NCBI RefSeq assembly: GCF_010550245.1
Contig: NZ_JAAGLU010000005.1
Span: 1 to 64,000, forward strand
Direction of reading: 5' to 3'
DNA from: Streptomyces sp. SID12501
GTDB taxonomy: Bacteria; Actinomycetota; Actinomycetes; Streptomycetales; Streptomycetaceae
Length of the DNA stretch: 64,000 nucleotides
How positions within the stretch are numbered: the first letter of the stretch is position 1; the number at the start of each line of letters is the position of its first letter. This document shows, piece by piece, positions 17,390-31,440 of this stretch. The notes beneath the pieces are model-generated. The model saw nothing but the letters and a program-made list of their open reading frames with translations. It had not been told where the DNA came from and made no database searches. A program made the translations under genes and the position numbers.

Positions 17390-18073
17390 CTACTCCATCG
17401 AGGATGTCGCCGTCATGTACTCCGTAGCCGCGTCGAGGAGCCAGTCCGTCAGGTAGCCGGCGAAGGAGGAGCGGACCAGTACCCAGAAGCCGGCCCTGGG
17501 CTCGTCACGCGCGACCAGCACCACCTGGGTGCGGCCCAGGGTCGTCTGGGCGCAGCGGCCGGGTCCGAAGGCGCGCGGGTGGAGGTCCAGGGCGCAGCCG
17601 TGGGCCAGCAGGTCGCGGGCACGGGGGCCCGTGACGAGGAGCGTGGTGCGCTGGGCGGAGACGTCGGTGACGGACACCGGCTCGTCTCCGGCCGCCGTCC
17701 TGATACGGCTCTCCAGGTCCCGTTCGCTGCCGGGCGGGCCCACGAGCAGCCACTCGTCCGGGCCCAGCCACAGGGCGATCAACTCCCCCGCGCGTACGAC
17801 GGTGTTGGGGGCGAGCGGCAGCGGGAGGTCCAGCGCGAGGCCGATGGCGTCCGCCGCCGCTCCCTTGGAGTCGAGGCGCACGTCGAGCTGGGTGAGGAAG
17901 GGGAGTTCGGCCAGCCGGACCGCGCCCCCGGAGGTGCGGGTCGCGGCGGCCAGGCGACCGGCCTCGTGCGCCAGCGGGGACACCGGCGAGCGGGCGGGCA
18001 CGGGGGGCCGGGAGGACAAGGGGAACGGGGCGCCGTGCGGCGGGGCGGCGCTCAGGGTGGTGGTGTCAGCCAT
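17390..18073 (-). CDS. soxG: sarcosine oxidase gamma subunit
   Basis: This 227-aa subunit belongs to heterotetrameric sarcosine oxidase. It has a GcvT/YgfZ-like fold without its own cofactor. Family features are LWLGPDEWLLVGPPG, VTDVSAQRTTLLVTGPRARDLL, CALDLHPRAF and FWVLVRSSFAGYLTDWLLDA. The N-terminus is Pro/Ala-rich. The gene overlaps the end of the alpha-subunit gene by 8 bp and closes the dmg-soxB-soxDA-soxG unit. Confidence 0.92.
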   Translation of the reverse strand: MADTTTLSAAPPHGAPFPLSSRPPVPARSPVSPLAHEAGRLAAATRTSGGAVRLAELPFLTQLDVRLDSKGAAADAIGLALDLPLPLAPNTVVRAGELIALWLGPDEWLLVGPPGSERDLESRIRTAAGDEPVSVTDVSAQRTTLLVTGPRARDLLAHGCALDLHPRAFGPGRCAQTTLGRTQVVLVARDEPRAGFWVLVRSSFAGYLTDWLLDAATEYMTATSSME

Positions 18074-21000
18074 CTCGGCGGGCTCCCTCGGGGTCGTAGA
18101 GGACGGGGCTCGCGACGGTCACCGGGACCAGCCGGTCGCCCACGGGGGCGTACAGCCGTTCCCCGACGCGTTCCCGGCCGCCCTTGATCAGGGCGAGCGC
18201 GAAGGTCCGGCCCAGGGCGGCGCTGCGGTAGCTGGAGGTGACATGGCCGAGCATCGGGACGGGCGGCGCGGGCAGCTCGCTGTCCGCGATGAGCTGGGTG
18301 CCCTCGGGGAGGAAGGTGCCGGGGTCGTCCGGGAGCAGCCCGACCAGGTGTTTGCGGTCGGGGCGGACGGCGTCGGCGCGGGCGTACGACCGCTTCCCGA
18401 TGAAGTCGGGCTTCTTCTTCGACACCACCCAGCTCATGCCGAGGTCCTGCGGGGTGACGGTGCCGTCGGTGTCCTGGCCGATGATCGGGTAGCCCTTCTC
18501 GGCACGCAGGACGTGCATGGTCTCCGTGCCGTAGGGCGTGATGCCGTACGGGGCGCCGGCCTCGTACAGCGCCTCCCAGAGGGCGCGGGCCTCCCACGGC
18601 GACACGTTGATCTCGTAGGCCAGTTCGCCGGAGAAGCTGATCCGGCACACCCGTGCGTCGATGCCCGCGACGGATGTCTCACGCCAGGCCATGAAGGGGA
18701 AGTCCGCGTTGTCCACGGCCAGTTGGGGGGCGAGGGAGCCCAGTACGTCACGGGAGCGCGGGCCGACGAGGGCCACCGTCGCCCACTGCTCGGTGACCGA
18801 CGTGCAGTGGACGCGCAGGTCCGGCCACTCGGTCTGGGACCACTCCTCCATCCAGTCCAGTACGGCGGCGGCGTTGCCCGTCGTCGTGGTGACCAGGAAG
18901 CGGTCCGGGGCGAGGCGGATGACGGTTCCGTCGTCGAAGACCATGCCGTCCGGGCGGCACATCACGCCGTAGCGGATCATGCCGACCTTCAGGGTGCTCA
19001 TCATGTTGGTGTAGAGCAGGTCGAGGAAGACGCCCGCGTCCGGGCCCTGTACGTCGATCTTGCCGAGGGTGGACGCGTCCATGAAGGCCACGCTGTCGCG
19101 GGCGGCGGCGCACTCGCGCAGGACGGCCGTCTCCATGTCCTCGCCGGCCTGCGGGTAGTACCAGGGGCGCTTCCACTGGCCGACGTTCTCGAACAGCGCG
19201 CCCTGCTCGACGTGCCAGGCGTGCAGGGCGGTCGTCCGGATCGGGTCGTGCAGCGCGCCCCGGTCGCGGCCCGCGAGGGCGGCGAAGGAGACGGGGGTGT
19301 ACGGCGGCCGGAACGTGGTCGTACCGAGGGCCGAGATCTCGACACCGAGCAGCGCGGCGACGATGCCACTGGCCAGGAGGCCGGACGTCTTGCCCTGGTC
19401 GTTGGCGGTGCCCGCCGTCGTGTAGCGCTTGGTGTGCTCCACCGAGCGCATTCCGGCGCCGGTGGCGCGGGCCAGGTCGTCCACGCTGACATCGCGTTGG
19501 AGGTCGACGAAGGAGCGGGTGTCGGAGGCGTCGGGGATGGCGTACACGTGCATGGGCGGCGTGTGGGGTTGTGCTGCCGGGTCGGGGGCGGGGAGGCGGG
19601 GGGCCTCGGGTGCGTAACCCTCCGCCCCGAGTGCGCGGGACGCGGCGCTCACGCCCTGGGCGAGGACCGAGGGCAGGTCCATGGCGCCGGCCGCGCTGCC
19701 CGCGACCTCGACGGCCTGACTGCAGGTGTCGGGGACGAAGGCGCCGAGCGCGTCGTCGTAGCGGAGCTTGCCGCCCGCCTGGCTGAACAACTGGGCCACC
19801 GGGTTCCAGCCGCCGGAGACGAGCAGGAGGTCGGCGGGGAACTCCCGTCGGCCTGTGGTCGCTCCGGCGTCTGTGGGCTCCCCTTCGTACAGGGCGACCG
19901 ACACGGCTGTCAGGCGCGCGTCGCCGTCCGTGTCACTTCCCGTCTCACTTGCCGTGTCACTTTCCGCGTTGCCCTCCGCGCCACCGTCCGTGCCGACGAC
20001 GGCGTGTCCGGGCAGGACCTCGATGCCGGCCGCCCTCGCGCGCTCGGCCCACTCCCCCGGGTAGGGGCGGGTGTCGACGATCGCCGTCACCTCCACACCC
20101 GCCGCGGTGAGGTCCAGTGCGGCCGCGTACGCGCTGTCGTTCGTGGTGAACACGACCGCCCTGCGGCCGGGCAGGACGCCGTGGCGGTTCACGTACGTAC
20201 GCGCCGAGGCGGCCAGCATCACTCCGGGGCGGTCGTTGTCCGCGAAGGCCAGCGAACGTTCGTGGGCGCCGGTGGCGAGGACGACGCGGCGGGCGCGGAT
20301 ACGCCAGACGCGTTCGCGGGAGACGTTCTCGGAGGCTGCCGCGCCGAGGTGGTTGGTGCGGCGCTCCACGGCGAGGAGGTGGTTGTCGTCGTAGTAGCCG
20401 AAGACCGTGGTGCGGGGCAGGACCCGTACGTCGGGGGCGGCTTCCAGGCGGCCCGTGGTCTCCGCCACCCAGTCGAGGTGTTCGGCCGTGCCCAGAAGGC
20501 TGCCGCCCGGCTCCGGGCGGTCGTCGGCGAGGATGACCCGGGCGCCGGTGCGGGCGGCTGCCGCTGCGGCTGCGAGGCCCGCGGGGCCCGCGCCGACGAT
20601 CAACAGGTCGCAGTGGGCGTGTACGGCGTCGTAGCGGGCGGGGTCGGGGGTGGTGGCCAGGCGGCCCTGGCCGGGCAGGCCGGTTGCCACCAGGCCGTCG
20701 TACAGCTCGACCGTGGTGGCGGGGAGCATCGGTTCGGGGAACGGGGCCTCTATCTGGATGACGGCGTTGGGTTCCTCGACGCCGGCGGAGAAGATGCCTC
20801 GGGGGCGGCCGAGTTTGATGCTGGTGCCTGTCTGGATGACGCCGTTGGCGAGGAGGGCGGAGGCGAGGGTGTCGCCTTCGTAGCCCTGGTACTCGGTGCC
20901 GTCGAAGGTGAAGGTGAGGGGGGTGTTCCGGTTGACTCGGCCTCGGGTGGGGTGTCTGAACAGCTGGGTTTCCTCCCCCGACCCACCCCTTCCCGAAAGT

Positions 21001-21407
21001 TCTGGGGGCTCTGCCCCCAGGCCCCCGGTCGGCCCTGAAGGGGCCTCGTCCTCAATCTCCCCCAGAGGGGGGACCCCCAGACGGGCTGAAAATGCCGGCC
21101 GGGGCCGAGAAGTCGCCGCGCGCCTCGCCTCCTCGATCGCCGGACGCTCCTCGCCCGCCCTGTACACCGCCAGGATCTCGTTCGTCCCCGTGTCCCGTAC
21201 CGCGTTGAACCAGCGGCGGCAGCCCGCCCCGTGGTTCCAGCGTTCGGCGAAGGGGCCCTTCGGGTTGTCGCGGAAGAACAGGTACCGGGCCCACTCCTCG
21301 TCGGTGAGGGCCGACGGGTTCTCCGGGTACGGCACATGTGCCTGGCCGCCGTAGTGGAACTCGGCCTCGTCGCGGGGCCCGCACCACGGGCAGGGGATGA
21401 GCAGCAT
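18066..21407 (-). CDS. soxA: sarcosine oxidase delta-alpha fusion
   Basis: This 1113-aa protein carries two subunits that are normally separate. Residues 1-~95 are the delta subunit with its zinc site (CPWCGPRDEAEFHYGG, then CRRWF). After a low-complexity linker, the alpha subunit begins near NTPLTFTFDGTEYQGYEGDTLA. It has an N-terminal [2Fe-2S]-ferredoxin-like fold without its cluster, a dinucleotide domain ([21 protein letters not shown], binding NAD+), and a C-terminal GcvT-like folate domain (EYMHVLRAEKGYPI-type region near TMHVLRAEKGYPIIGQDTDG). It oxidises sarcosine to glycine with formation of 5,10-methylene-THF. The linker is encoded by an intergenic-repeat-like sequence (20992-21095), suggesting read-through after loss of the soxD stop. 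Confidence 0.9.
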   Translation of the reverse strand: MLLIPCPWCGPRDEAEFHYGGQAHVPYPENPSALTDEEWARYLFFRDNPKGPFAERWNHGAGCRRWFNAVRDTGTNEILAVYRAGEERPAIEEARRAATSRPRPAFSARLGVPPLGEIEDEAPSGPTGGLGAEPPELSGRGGSGEETQLFRHPTRGRVNRNTPLTFTFDGTEYQGYEGDTLASALLANGVIQTGTSIKLGRPRGIFSAGVEEPNAVIQIEAPFPEPMLPATTVELYDGLVATGLPGQGRLATTPDPARYDAVHAHCDLLIVGAGPAGLAAAAAAARTGARVILADDRPEPGGSLLGTAEHLDWVAETTGRLEAAPDVRVLPRTTVFGYYDDNHLLAVERRTNHLGAAASENVSRERVWRIRARRVVLATGAHERSLAFADNDRPGVMLAASARTYVNRHGVLPGRRAVVFTTNDSAYAAALDLTAAGVEVTAIVDTRPYPGEWAERARAAGIEVLPGHAVVGTDGGAEGNAESDTASETGSDTDGDARLTAVSVALYEGEPTDAGATTGRREFPADLLLVSGGWNPVAQLFSQAGGKLRYDDALGAFVPDTCSQAVEVAGSAAGAMDLPSVLAQGVSAASRALGAEGYAPEAPRLPAPDPAAQPHTPPMHVYAIPDASDTRSFVDLQRDVSVDDLARATGAGMRSVEHTKRYTTAGTANDQGKTSGLLASGIVAALLGVEISALGTTTFRPPYTPVSFAALAGRDRGALHDPIRTTALHAWHVEQGALFENVGQWKRPWYYPQAGEDMETAVLRECAAARDSVAFMDASTLGKIDVQGPDAGVFLDLLYTNMMSTLKVGMIRYGVMCRPDGMVFDDGTVIRLAPDRFLVTTTTGNAAAVLDWMEEWSQTEWPDLRVHCTSVTEQWATVALVGPRSRDVLGSLAPQLAVDNADFPFMAWRETSVAGIDARVCRISFSGELAYEINVSPWEARALWEALYEAGAPYGITPYGTETMHVLRAEKGYPIIGQDTDGTVTPQDLGMSWVVSKKKPDFIGKRSYARADAVRPDRKHLVGLLPDDPGTFLPEGTQLIADSELPAPPVPMLGHVTSSYRSAALGRTFALALIKGGRERVGERLYAPVGDRLVPVTVASPVLYDPEGARRDG
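20992..21095. repeat. intergenic-type GC repeat now coding the soxD-soxA linker
   Basis: The sequence contains nested palindromes (for example CTGGGGGCTCTGCCCCCAG, and CCCCCAGAGGGGGG) and matches a repeat commonly seen between Streptomyces genes. Here it is in frame and encodes low-complexity Gly/Pro/Glu residues (about residues 105-139, e.g. GGLGAEPPELSGRGG) between the delta and alpha domains. Confidence 0.65.
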
Positions 21408-21431
21408 GTCGTTCGGCTCCCTTGAGGGTCC

Positions 21432-22664
21432 CTAGTGGGCCACGGCGGCGGCGCCGTGCTCGTCGACGAGCGCGCCGGTGGTGAAACGGTCGAGCGAGAA
21501 GGGGGCGTTGAGGGCGTGGGGGGTGTCGTGGGCGATCGTGTGGGCGTAGACCCAGCCGACACCCGGGGTGGCCTTGAAGCCGCCGGTCCCCCAGCCGCAG
21601 TTCAGGTACAGGTTGTCGATCGGGGTCAGGCCGACGATGGGTGAGGCGTCGGGGCTCACGTCGACGATGCCTCCCCAGGTGCGCAGCACATGGGCCCGCG
21701 CGAAGACCGGGAAGAGTTCCAGGGCCGCCGACATCTGTTCCTCGATGATGTGGAACGCGCCGCGCTGCGTGTACGAGTTGTACGAGTCGATGCCCGCGCC
21801 CATCACCAACTCGCCCTTGTGCGCCTGGCTGACGTACACGTGGACCGCGTTGGACATCACCACCGTCGGGTGGACGGGTTCGAGGAGTTCGGAGACCAGC
21901 GCCTGCAACGGGTGGCTCTGGAGCGGGAGTTCGATGCCGGCCATCGCCGCCAGGACCGAGGTGTGGCCCGCTGAACACAGCGCCACCTTGCCCGCCGCGA
22001 TCGGGCCGAGGGTCGTCTGGACTCCGACGACCCTGCCGCTGACGACGTCCAGACCGGTCACTTCGCAGTTCTGGATGATGTCGATGCCCGCCGCGTCCGC
22101 CGAGCGGGCCAGGCCCCAGGCCACGTGGTCGTGCTTCGCGATGCCCGCGCGCGGCTGGTAGGTGCCGCCCATCACCGGATAGCGCACGTCCGGCGAGATG
22201 TTGACGATCGGGCAGACCTCTTTGACCTGGTCCGCGTCGAGCCACTCCGCGTCCACGCCGTTCAGGCGGTTCGCCTCGACCCGGCGCACGCTGTCGCGGA
22301 CGTCCTGGAGGCTGTGGGCCAGGTTCAGCACGCCGCGCTGGGAGAAGAGGATGGGGTAGTCCAGCTCCTCCTCCAGGCCCTCCCACAGCTTCAGGGCGTG
22401 CTCGTAGATGCCCGCGCTCTCGTCCCACAGGTAGTTGGAGCGGATGATCGTGGTGTTGCGAGCCATGTTGCCGCCCGCCAGCCACCCCTTCTCCAGCACG
22501 GCGACGTTGGTGATGCCGTGGTTCTTCGCCAGGTAGTGGGCGGTGGCGAGGCCATGCCCACCGCCGCCGACGATGATCACGTCGTACGAGCGCTTCGGCT
22601 CGGGCGTGCGCCACAGCCAGTCGGGGTGCTCCGGCAGCTCGGCGCCGGGGGTACGGGGGCTCAT
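21432..22664 (-). CDS. soxB: sarcosine oxidase beta subunit
   Basis: This 410-aa FAD protein contains the catalytic FAD site of tetrameric sarcosine oxidase. The Rossmann signature is [21 protein letters not shown], followed by [23 protein letters not shown] (the His of the family's covalent-FMN region lies nearby) and the C-terminal [23 protein letters not shown] 22664 is chosen because GGAGA precedes it and homologous sequence begins there; upstream codons derive from a repeat. It is followed after 24 bp by the soxDA fusion. Confidence 0.93.
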   Translation of the reverse strand: MSPRTPGAELPEHPDWLWRTPEPKRSYDVIIVGGGGHGLATAHYLAKNHGITNVAVLEKGWLAGGNMARNTTIIRSNYLWDESAGIYEHALKLWEGLEEELDYPILFSQRGVLNLAHSLQDVRDSVRRVEANRLNGVDAEWLDADQVKEVCPIVNISPDVRYPVMGGTYQPRAGIAKHDHVAWGLARSADAAGIDIIQNCEVTGLDVVSGRVVGVQTTLGPIAAGKVALCSAGHTSVLAAMAGIELPLQSHPLQALVSELLEPVHPTVVMSNAVHVYVSQAHKGELVMGAGIDSYNSYTQRGAFHIIEEQMSAALELFPVFARAHVLRTWGGIVDVSPDASPIVGLTPIDNLYLNCGWGTGGFKATPGVGWVYAHTIAHDTPHALNAPFSLDRFTTGALVDEHGAAAVAH

Positions 22665-22709
22665 CGCGCGTCTCCGTCTTCTGCGGTGAGTGGACTGGGG
22701 GACCGAAGC

Positions 22710-22760
22710 GGCCCTGAAAGGGGCGCGGGGAACTGCGCGACAAGCCACGACGGCGCTGCA
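22710..22760. repeat. Streptomyces intergenic repeat, copy 1
   Basis: The segment containing AGGGGCGCGGGGAACTGCGC followed by GACAAGCCACGAC lies in the 135-bp gap between the DMG dehydrogenase and soxB genes. The reverse complement of its 26-bp core recurs exactly at 36727-36752. This repeat type is widespread between Streptomyces genes. Confidence 0.75.
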
Positions 22761-22799
22761 GCCAACCGACAACCCCTCGCCGCCCTCCCAGCGGAGCGC

Positions 22800-26482
<3,683 letters not shown>

Positions 26483-26495
26483 GATCCGTGCTCCC

Positions 26496-28517
26496 TTATG
26501 CGCTGGTACGTCGCGCCGCTGCCTGAGTGATCCGGTCGAACATGACTCCGAGCAGTACGATGGCGAACCCCGCCGCCAGCCCCTTGCCGTACAGCTCGCT
26601 CTGTGAGAATCCGGCCACCACGTCGTAGCCGAGGGCGCCCGCTCCCACCAGGCCGCCCATCACAACCATCGACAGCACGTAGATCAGGCCCTGGTTGGTC
26701 GCGAGCGTCAGGGCACTGCGTGACATCGGCAGTTGAACCTTGGTGATGATCTGCCAGGTGTTGCACCCTGCTGACGTGGCCGCTTCCACGGTGGTCGCGG
26801 GCACAGCTCGCACACCGTCCGCGATGATCTTTATCGCGACCGGCACCGCGTAGACGACGGCGGCGACGATCGCCGTGAAGCGCGTCGCGCCGAACAGTGC
26901 GAGGAACGGCACCAGGTAGACGAACGGCGGCATCACCTGCGCCGCGTCCAGCGAGGGCCGCAACACCCGGTCCACGAGCATGCTGCGCCCCATCCACACC
27001 CCGAAGACGATGCCGAGCAGCATGACGAGCAGCGTCGCCACGACGGTCGACGCGAGTGTCGTCATGGCGTCCGACCAGAGACCCGTGCCGATCAGCAGGC
27101 CCACACACACCGCCGTGGTGATCCCGGCCGTCCAGCCGCCGAGCACCACGCCGAGGGCGATCAGTACCGCGCCGACGAGCCACCACGGGGAGTCGGTGAG
27201 CAGCGACTGGAACGGGTTGAGCAGGCCGTTGGTGAGGGCGTCGCGCAAGGCGTTCGTGAGACCCGACAGGTTGTCCTGCGCCCAGGTCGTCACGTCGTCC
27301 GCCGCGCTCGCGATGTTGCTGCCCGCGCTGCCCGCTCCCGGGAACTCCGCCGCCCACACGTAGGTGTGCGACAGGTAGACGAGGACTGCGGTGACCACCG
27401 CTCCCGCCACCACCAACTGCCGCCGCCTGGCGAGGAGTCGGCCGCCCGAGCGCCGGGCCGCCTCCGCGCGTCCACTCGCCGCGGTCGTGACACGGTCAAG
27501 GACGATGGCCATGACCACGATCGCGAGGCCCGCGTTGAAGGCCGTACCGACGTCGAGGGACTGCAGCGCCTGCACGACGGTCCGGCCGAGGCCGGGCGCG
27601 TCGATCAGGGCGGCGACGGTCGCCATGGCGAGGGCGGCCATGATGGTCTGGTTGACGCCCATCACGACGGTCCGCTTCGACATCGGCAGCAGGACCTTCA
27701 GCAGCGACTGCCACCGGGTCGCGCCCAGCGAGTCCGCCGCCTCGACCGTGGTCTCGGGCACGGACCGGATGGCGTGCGCGGTGATACGGATCGCCGGCGG
27801 GGCCGCGTAGATGACGGTGGCGATGGTCGCGGAGGCGCCGCCGATCAGGAAGATCAGGGTCAGCGGGGCGAGGTAGACCATGGTGGGCATCGTCTGCATG
27901 AAGTCGAGGAATGGCGTCATGATCCGGTTGACCCGGTCGGACAGCCCCACCCACACGCCCAGCGGGATCGCGAACAGCAGCGCCACGAACACCGCGGAGA
28001 GCGTCAGGGCGAGCGTGTCCATGCTCTCCTGCCACAGCCCCTGGAGCCCGAAGAAGGTGAACCCGGCCACGGTCAGCAGCGCCACCCGCCAGTTGCCCAC
28101 GGCCCAGGAGACGAACCCGGCGATGCCGACGACACCGAGCCACCCGATCTGCGGGAGCGGGCGGGTGTCGGAGGGCTGGGAGATCAGGTGCTGGACGAGG
28201 GTCACCAGGTTGTCGATGACCAGGCGGATCTCGTTGAAGAAGTAGAGGAAGAGCGGGTTGGAGTTGCGGTTGGCGCCGATCGAGTCGTTGACGTCGTTCA
28301 GCCACCGGTGCAGCCCGGTGAGGTCCGCCGCCGCGAGCGTCAGGGTGTTCGTGCCGCGCAGTACGGCGAACAGCACCAGCCAGACGACCACGATCGCCCC
28401 GACCACCATGCGCCGACTGACCCGGCGTACGGCGGCGACGGGCGCGGCGGCCTCGGGCACCGCGTCCGCCGGTTGCGGCGGCTCGGGTGTCGGGGGTTTC
28501 TCCATGGCGACGGTCAT
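26496..28517 (-). CDS. glycine betaine ABC transporter permease, duplicated fusion
   Basis: This 673-aa integral membrane protein carries two OpuAB-type permease modules in one chain. Each has the EAA-type loop: [19 protein letters not shown] in the first half and [19 protein letters not shown] in the second. These loops dock the ATPase. Each half has about six membrane helices, so the single chain replaces the usual homodimer. The start overlaps the ATPase stop (ATGA). Confidence 0.92.
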   Translation of the reverse strand: MTVAMEKPPTPEPPQPADAVPEAAAPVAAVRRVSRRMVVGAIVVVWLVLFAVLRGTNTLTLAAADLTGLHRWLNDVNDSIGANRNSNPLFLYFFNEIRLVIDNLVTLVQHLISQPSDTRPLPQIGWLGVVGIAGFVSWAVGNWRVALLTVAGFTFFGLQGLWQESMDTLALTLSAVFVALLFAIPLGVWVGLSDRVNRIMTPFLDFMQTMPTMVYLAPLTLIFLIGGASATIATVIYAAPPAIRITAHAIRSVPETTVEAADSLGATRWQSLLKVLLPMSKRTVVMGVNQTIMAALAMATVAALIDAPGLGRTVVQALQSLDVGTAFNAGLAIVVMAIVLDRVTTAASGRAEAARRSGGRLLARRRQLVVAGAVVTAVLVYLSHTYVWAAEFPGAGSAGSNIASAADDVTTWAQDNLSGLTNALRDALTNGLLNPFQSLLTDSPWWLVGAVLIALGVVLGGWTAGITTAVCVGLLIGTGLWSDAMTTLASTVVATLLVMLLGIVFGVWMGRSMLVDRVLRPSLDAAQVMPPFVYLVPFLALFGATRFTAIVAAVVYAVPVAIKIIADGVRAVPATTVEAATSAGCNTWQIITKVQLPMSRSALTLATNQGLIYVLSMVVMGGLVGAGALGYDVVAGFSQSELYGKGLAAGFAIVLLGVMFDRITQAAARRTSA

Positions 28518-29626
28518 CGCACGTCGCCTGCCTGTCCCTGTCCGGCGACTTCCTGTCCGGCGACGACCGCGAGGATCTCCTCGTCGCCGACGATGCCGAG
28601 CAGCTTGCCGTTCTCGACGACCTTGACCGGCTTCTCGGCGGCCAGGACGGCCCGGGTGGCCTCCCGTACGACGACGTCCGGACCCAGCTCGGGACCGTCG
28701 AGGGCGTCGCCGTCCACCGGCGGGCGCATGATCCAGCGCAGGGTGAGGACGTCGGCGCGCGGCACGTCCTTCACGAACTCGCGTACGTAGTCGTCGGCGG
28801 GAGCGCCCACCAGCTCATCGCCCGTCCCGCACTGGACCATCTTGCCGTCGCGCATGATGAGGATGCGGTCGCCCAGTTTGAGGGCCTCGGAGAGGTCGTG
28901 GGTGATGAAGACCATCGTCTTGCCGACCTCGTGGTGCAGCCGGATGACCTCGTTCTGCATGTCCCGGCGGATCAGCGGGTCGAGCGCGGAGAACGGCTCG
29001 TCGAAGAGAAGAACCTCCGGATCGCCCGCCAACGCCCTTGCCAGGCCCACGCGTTGCTGCATGCCGCCGGAGAGCTGGTCGGGGTAGGAGTTCTCGTACC
29101 CCGAGAGACCGACGAGCTCGACGACCTCCAGGGCCCGCTTCATACGCTCGGCCCGGCCCATCCCGCGTATCTCGAGGCCGAAGCTCACATTGTCGACGAC
29201 CCGCCGGTGCGGAAGCAGCCCGAAGTGCTGGAAGACCATGGAGAACTTCTGGCGGCGCAGCTCGCGCAGCCGTTTGTCGTCGACGTCGCGAATGTTCTCG
29301 CCCTCGAAGACGATCTCACCGGCGGTGGGTTCGATCAGCCGGGTGAGACATCGCACCAGGGTCGACTTGCCGGAACCCGACAGACCCATGACGACGAACA
29401 CCTCGCCGGGCGCCACGTCGAAGTCGATGTCGCGTACGGCGGCGGTGCATCCCGTACGGTCCATCAGCTCGCGTCGGGTGAGCCCGCACAGCTCCTCCGA
29501 TCCCGGTACCCGGTCGGCCTTCGGCCCGAACACCTTCCACAGGCCGCGCACGGAGATGACCGGCGTGCCGTCCGAATCCTTGAGCGTGCCGCGCCGCTGC
29601 GGCACCTCGGTCTGTACTGGGGTCAC
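28514..29626 (-). CDS. opuAA: glycine betaine ABC transporter ATP-binding protein
   Basis: This 370-aa ATPase energises the betaine importer. It has Walker [16 protein letters not shown]-loop [12 protein letters not shown], signature [15 protein letters not shown], Walker [13 protein letters not shown] and the H-loop FITHD. The C-terminus contains a single CBS-like segment ([20 protein letters not shown]), shorter than the paired CBS domains that sense ionic strength in osmotic OpuA, which fits nutritional uptake. GTG 29626 is chosen because AAAGAGG precedes it by 6 bp. It starts 20 bp after betB. Confidence 0.93.
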   Translation of the reverse strand: MTPVQTEVPQRRGTLKDSDGTPVISVRGLWKVFGPKADRVPGSEELCGLTRRELMDRTGCTAAVRDIDFDVAPGEVFVVMGLSGSGKSTLVRCLTRLIEPTAGEIVFEGENIRDVDDKRLRELRRQKFSMVFQHFGLLPHRRVVDNVSFGLEIRGMGRAERMKRALEVVELVGLSGYENSYPDQLSGGMQQRVGLARALAGDPEVLLFDEPFSALDPLIRRDMQNEVIRLHHEVGKTMVFITHDLSEALKLGDRILIMRDGKMVQCGTGDELVGAPADDYVREFVKDVPRADVLTLRWIMRPPVDGDALDGPELGPDVVVREATRAVLAAEKPVKVVENGKLLGIVGDEEILAVVAGQEVAGQGQAGDVR

Positions 29627-29646
29627 GATCGACCTCTTTTCGGCGT

Positions 29647-31119
29647 TCAGCCGCGGAACCAGTGCTGCGGCCGGGGTTGGATGTTCTGCCAGATGTGCTT
29701 GGGCTCTCGGTACTCGTCCAGGCCGCTCGGTCCCAACTCCCGGCCCACACCTGAGTGTCCGAACCCACCCCATTCCGCCTGCGGCACATAGGGGTGGTAG
29801 TCGTTGATCCACACGGTGCCGTGGCGCAGCCGCCGGGCGACCCGCTGGGCCTTCCCGCCGTCCTGCGTCCACACGGCGCCGGCGAGTCCGTACTCGGTGT
29901 CGTTGGCGATGCGGACGGCATCGTCCTCGTCACCGCTGAACCGCTCGACGGTGAGCACGGGCCCGAAGGACTCCTCGTGCACCACCCGCATGTCCTGGGT
30001 GCACTCGTCGAGCACGGTGGGCGGGTAGTAGTGCCCGTCGGCGAGCGCGGGATCGTCCGGCCGCTCACCGCCGCAGCGCAGTACGGCGCCCTCGGCGAGC
30101 CCGGCGGCGACATACGCCTCGACCTTCGCCAGGTGCCCGGCGGAGATCAGCGCGCCGGTCTCGGCCTCGGCGTCGAAGGGCCCGCCGAGCCGGATCTGCC
30201 GGGCCCGCCGCACGACCTCGTCCACGAACCGGTCGTGGAGGGAATCCTCGACGATGAGCCGCGCACCGGCGGAACAGACCTGCCCGGAGTGCAGGAAGAC
30301 GGCGGTGAGGGCGAAGTCGACGGCCGTCTCGAAGTCGGCGTCGGCGAACACGACGTTGGGGTTCTTGCCGCCGAGTTCCAGGGCCACCTTCTTCACACCC
30401 GCGGCGGCGGTGGCCATGACGCGCTTGCCGGTCTCCAGTCCCCCGGTGAAGGAGACCATGTCGACGCCGGGGTCCTCGGAGAGCGGCGCCCCGACCTCGG
30501 GCCCGGCGCCCAGCACCAGGTTGGCGACGCCGGCGGGCAGCCCGGCCTCGGCGAGCGCCCTCATGAGGAGGATCGAGGTGGAGGGAGTGAGTTCGCTCGG
30601 CTTGAGAACGATCGTGTTGCCGGCGAGAAGGGCCGGGGCGACTTTCCAACTGGCTTGCAGGAGTGGGTAGTTCCAGGGAGTGATGAGCCCGCACACCCCC
30701 ACCGGCTCGTACACCACCCGGCTGACGGCGTCATCGCGGCCGGTGTCGATCACCCGGCCGGCATCCGTGCCACCGATCCCGCCGTAGTGGCGGAAGCAGG
30801 AGACGACGTCGGCGATGTCGTACTCGCTCTCCACCAGCCGCTTGCCGGTGTCCAGCGACTCGGCGCGGGCGAACTCCTTGGCATCGCGCTCGACGATGTC
30901 CGCGGTGCGCAGAAGCAGTTGGCCGCGCTCCCGTTCGGGGGTACGCGGCCAGGGTCCTGTGTCGAAGGCACGGCGGGCTGCGGCGATCGCGGCCTCGGCG
31001 TCGGGACGTGTCCCTTCCGAGACGGTGGCGGCGAGCCTGCCGTCAGCGGGACATCGTATTTCGCGGCGGCCACCGGCCACCGGCTCCCGCCATTCACCGT
31101 CCACATACAGGTCTGCCAC
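29647..31119 (-). CDS. betB: betaine aldehyde dehydrogenase
   Basis: This 490-aa NAD(P)-dependent aldehyde dehydrogenase oxidises betaine aldehyde to glycine betaine. Catalytic motifs: [30 protein letters not shown] for the cofactor loop, [11 protein letters not shown] with the catalytic Glu, and [11 protein letters not shown] with the catalytic Cys. The context (choline dehydrogenase, betaine transporter, Rieske demethylase) supports BetB over other aldehyde dehydrogenases. The first gene of the betB-opu operon, preceded by a tandem operator 26 bp before the start. Confidence 0.9.
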   Translation of the reverse strand: MADLYVDGEWREPVAGGRREIRCPADGRLAATVSEGTRPDAEAAIAAARRAFDTGPWPRTPERERGQLLLRTADIVERDAKEFARAESLDTGKRLVESEYDIADVVSCFRHYGGIGGTDAGRVIDTGRDDAVSRVVYEPVGVCGLITPWNYPLLQASWKVAPALLAGNTIVLKPSELTPSTSILLMRALAEAGLPAGVANLVLGAGPEVGAPLSEDPGVDMVSFTGGLETGKRVMATAAAGVKKVALELGGKNPNVVFADADFETAVDFALTAVFLHSGQVCSAGARLIVEDSLHDRFVDEVVRRARQIRLGGPFDAEAETGALISAGHLAKVEAYVAAGLAEGAVLRCGGERPDDPALADGHYYPPTVLDECTQDMRVVHEESFGPVLTVERFSGDEDDAVRIANDTEYGLAGAVWTQDGGKAQRVARRLRHGTVWINDYHPYVPQAEWGGFGHSGVGRELGPSGLDEYREPKHIWQNIQPRPQHWFRG

Positions 31120-31144
31120 GCGCCAAGCCTTTCAACTGAAATTC

Positions 31145-31180
31145 GTTGCGCATCGTGCACCCAATTGCTTGTGGTGGAAC
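31145..31180. promoter_or_regulatory. tandem IclR-type operator, betB promoter
   Basis: GTTGCGCATCGTGCACC (31145) and ATTGCTTGTGGTGGAAC (31164) are spaced 19 bp start to start. The half-sites GTTGC and G(C/G)AAC-like ends match the other pairs. Overlaps the region 26-61 bp before the betB start. Confidence 0.62.
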
Positions 31181-31326
31181 ACCCTGGCCAATGTGCGGAC
31201 ATACGTCAAGTAGTTGGCGGATGACGATTTCGACAGGGGCTCATCAGGGGCTCAGCTGGGCGCACAGTCATGCACACGGTCGCCCGCACGGCGGCGTACG
31301 CAGTCTCGCGCACAGTCGACCAGCCA

Positions 31327-31359
31327 CTGACCGGCCGCTGACCGGCCGCTGACCGGCCA
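31327..31359. repeat. 11-bp tandem repeat (CTGACCGGCCG) x3
   Basis: Two perfect copies and a third with one mismatch lie between the betB and purU promoters. A related TGACCGG follows at about 31364. Function unknown. Confidence 0.75.
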
Positions 31360-31391
31360 CCCTTGACCGGAGCGGCCGGCGAGCCGACCAT

Positions 31392-31427
31392 GTTGCGTAT
31401 CGCTCACCATGTTGTGCAATACGCACC
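31392..31427. promoter_or_regulatory. tandem IclR-type operator, purU promoter
   Basis: GTTGCGTATCGCTCACC (31392) and GTTGTGCAATACGCACC (31411) are again spaced 19 bp. The pair ends 13 bp before the GTG start of purU, immediately upstream of its GGAGG. Confidence 0.65.
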
Positions 31428-31440
31428 AACGGAGGCCGAC

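Larger units (their letters stand above)
31120..31440. other. divergent promoter region betB / purU
   Basis: These 321 bases separate the two divergent genes. They hold two tandem operator pairs (31145-31180 and 31392-31427) and a threefold 11-bp repeat CTGACCGGCCG (31327-31359). No gene is visible. Confidence 0.7.

Noticed and set aside
17529..21038. Plus-strand open frame of 1169 aa
   Set aside because: Antisense to soxG and the soxDA fusion; its translation has no recognisable domain.
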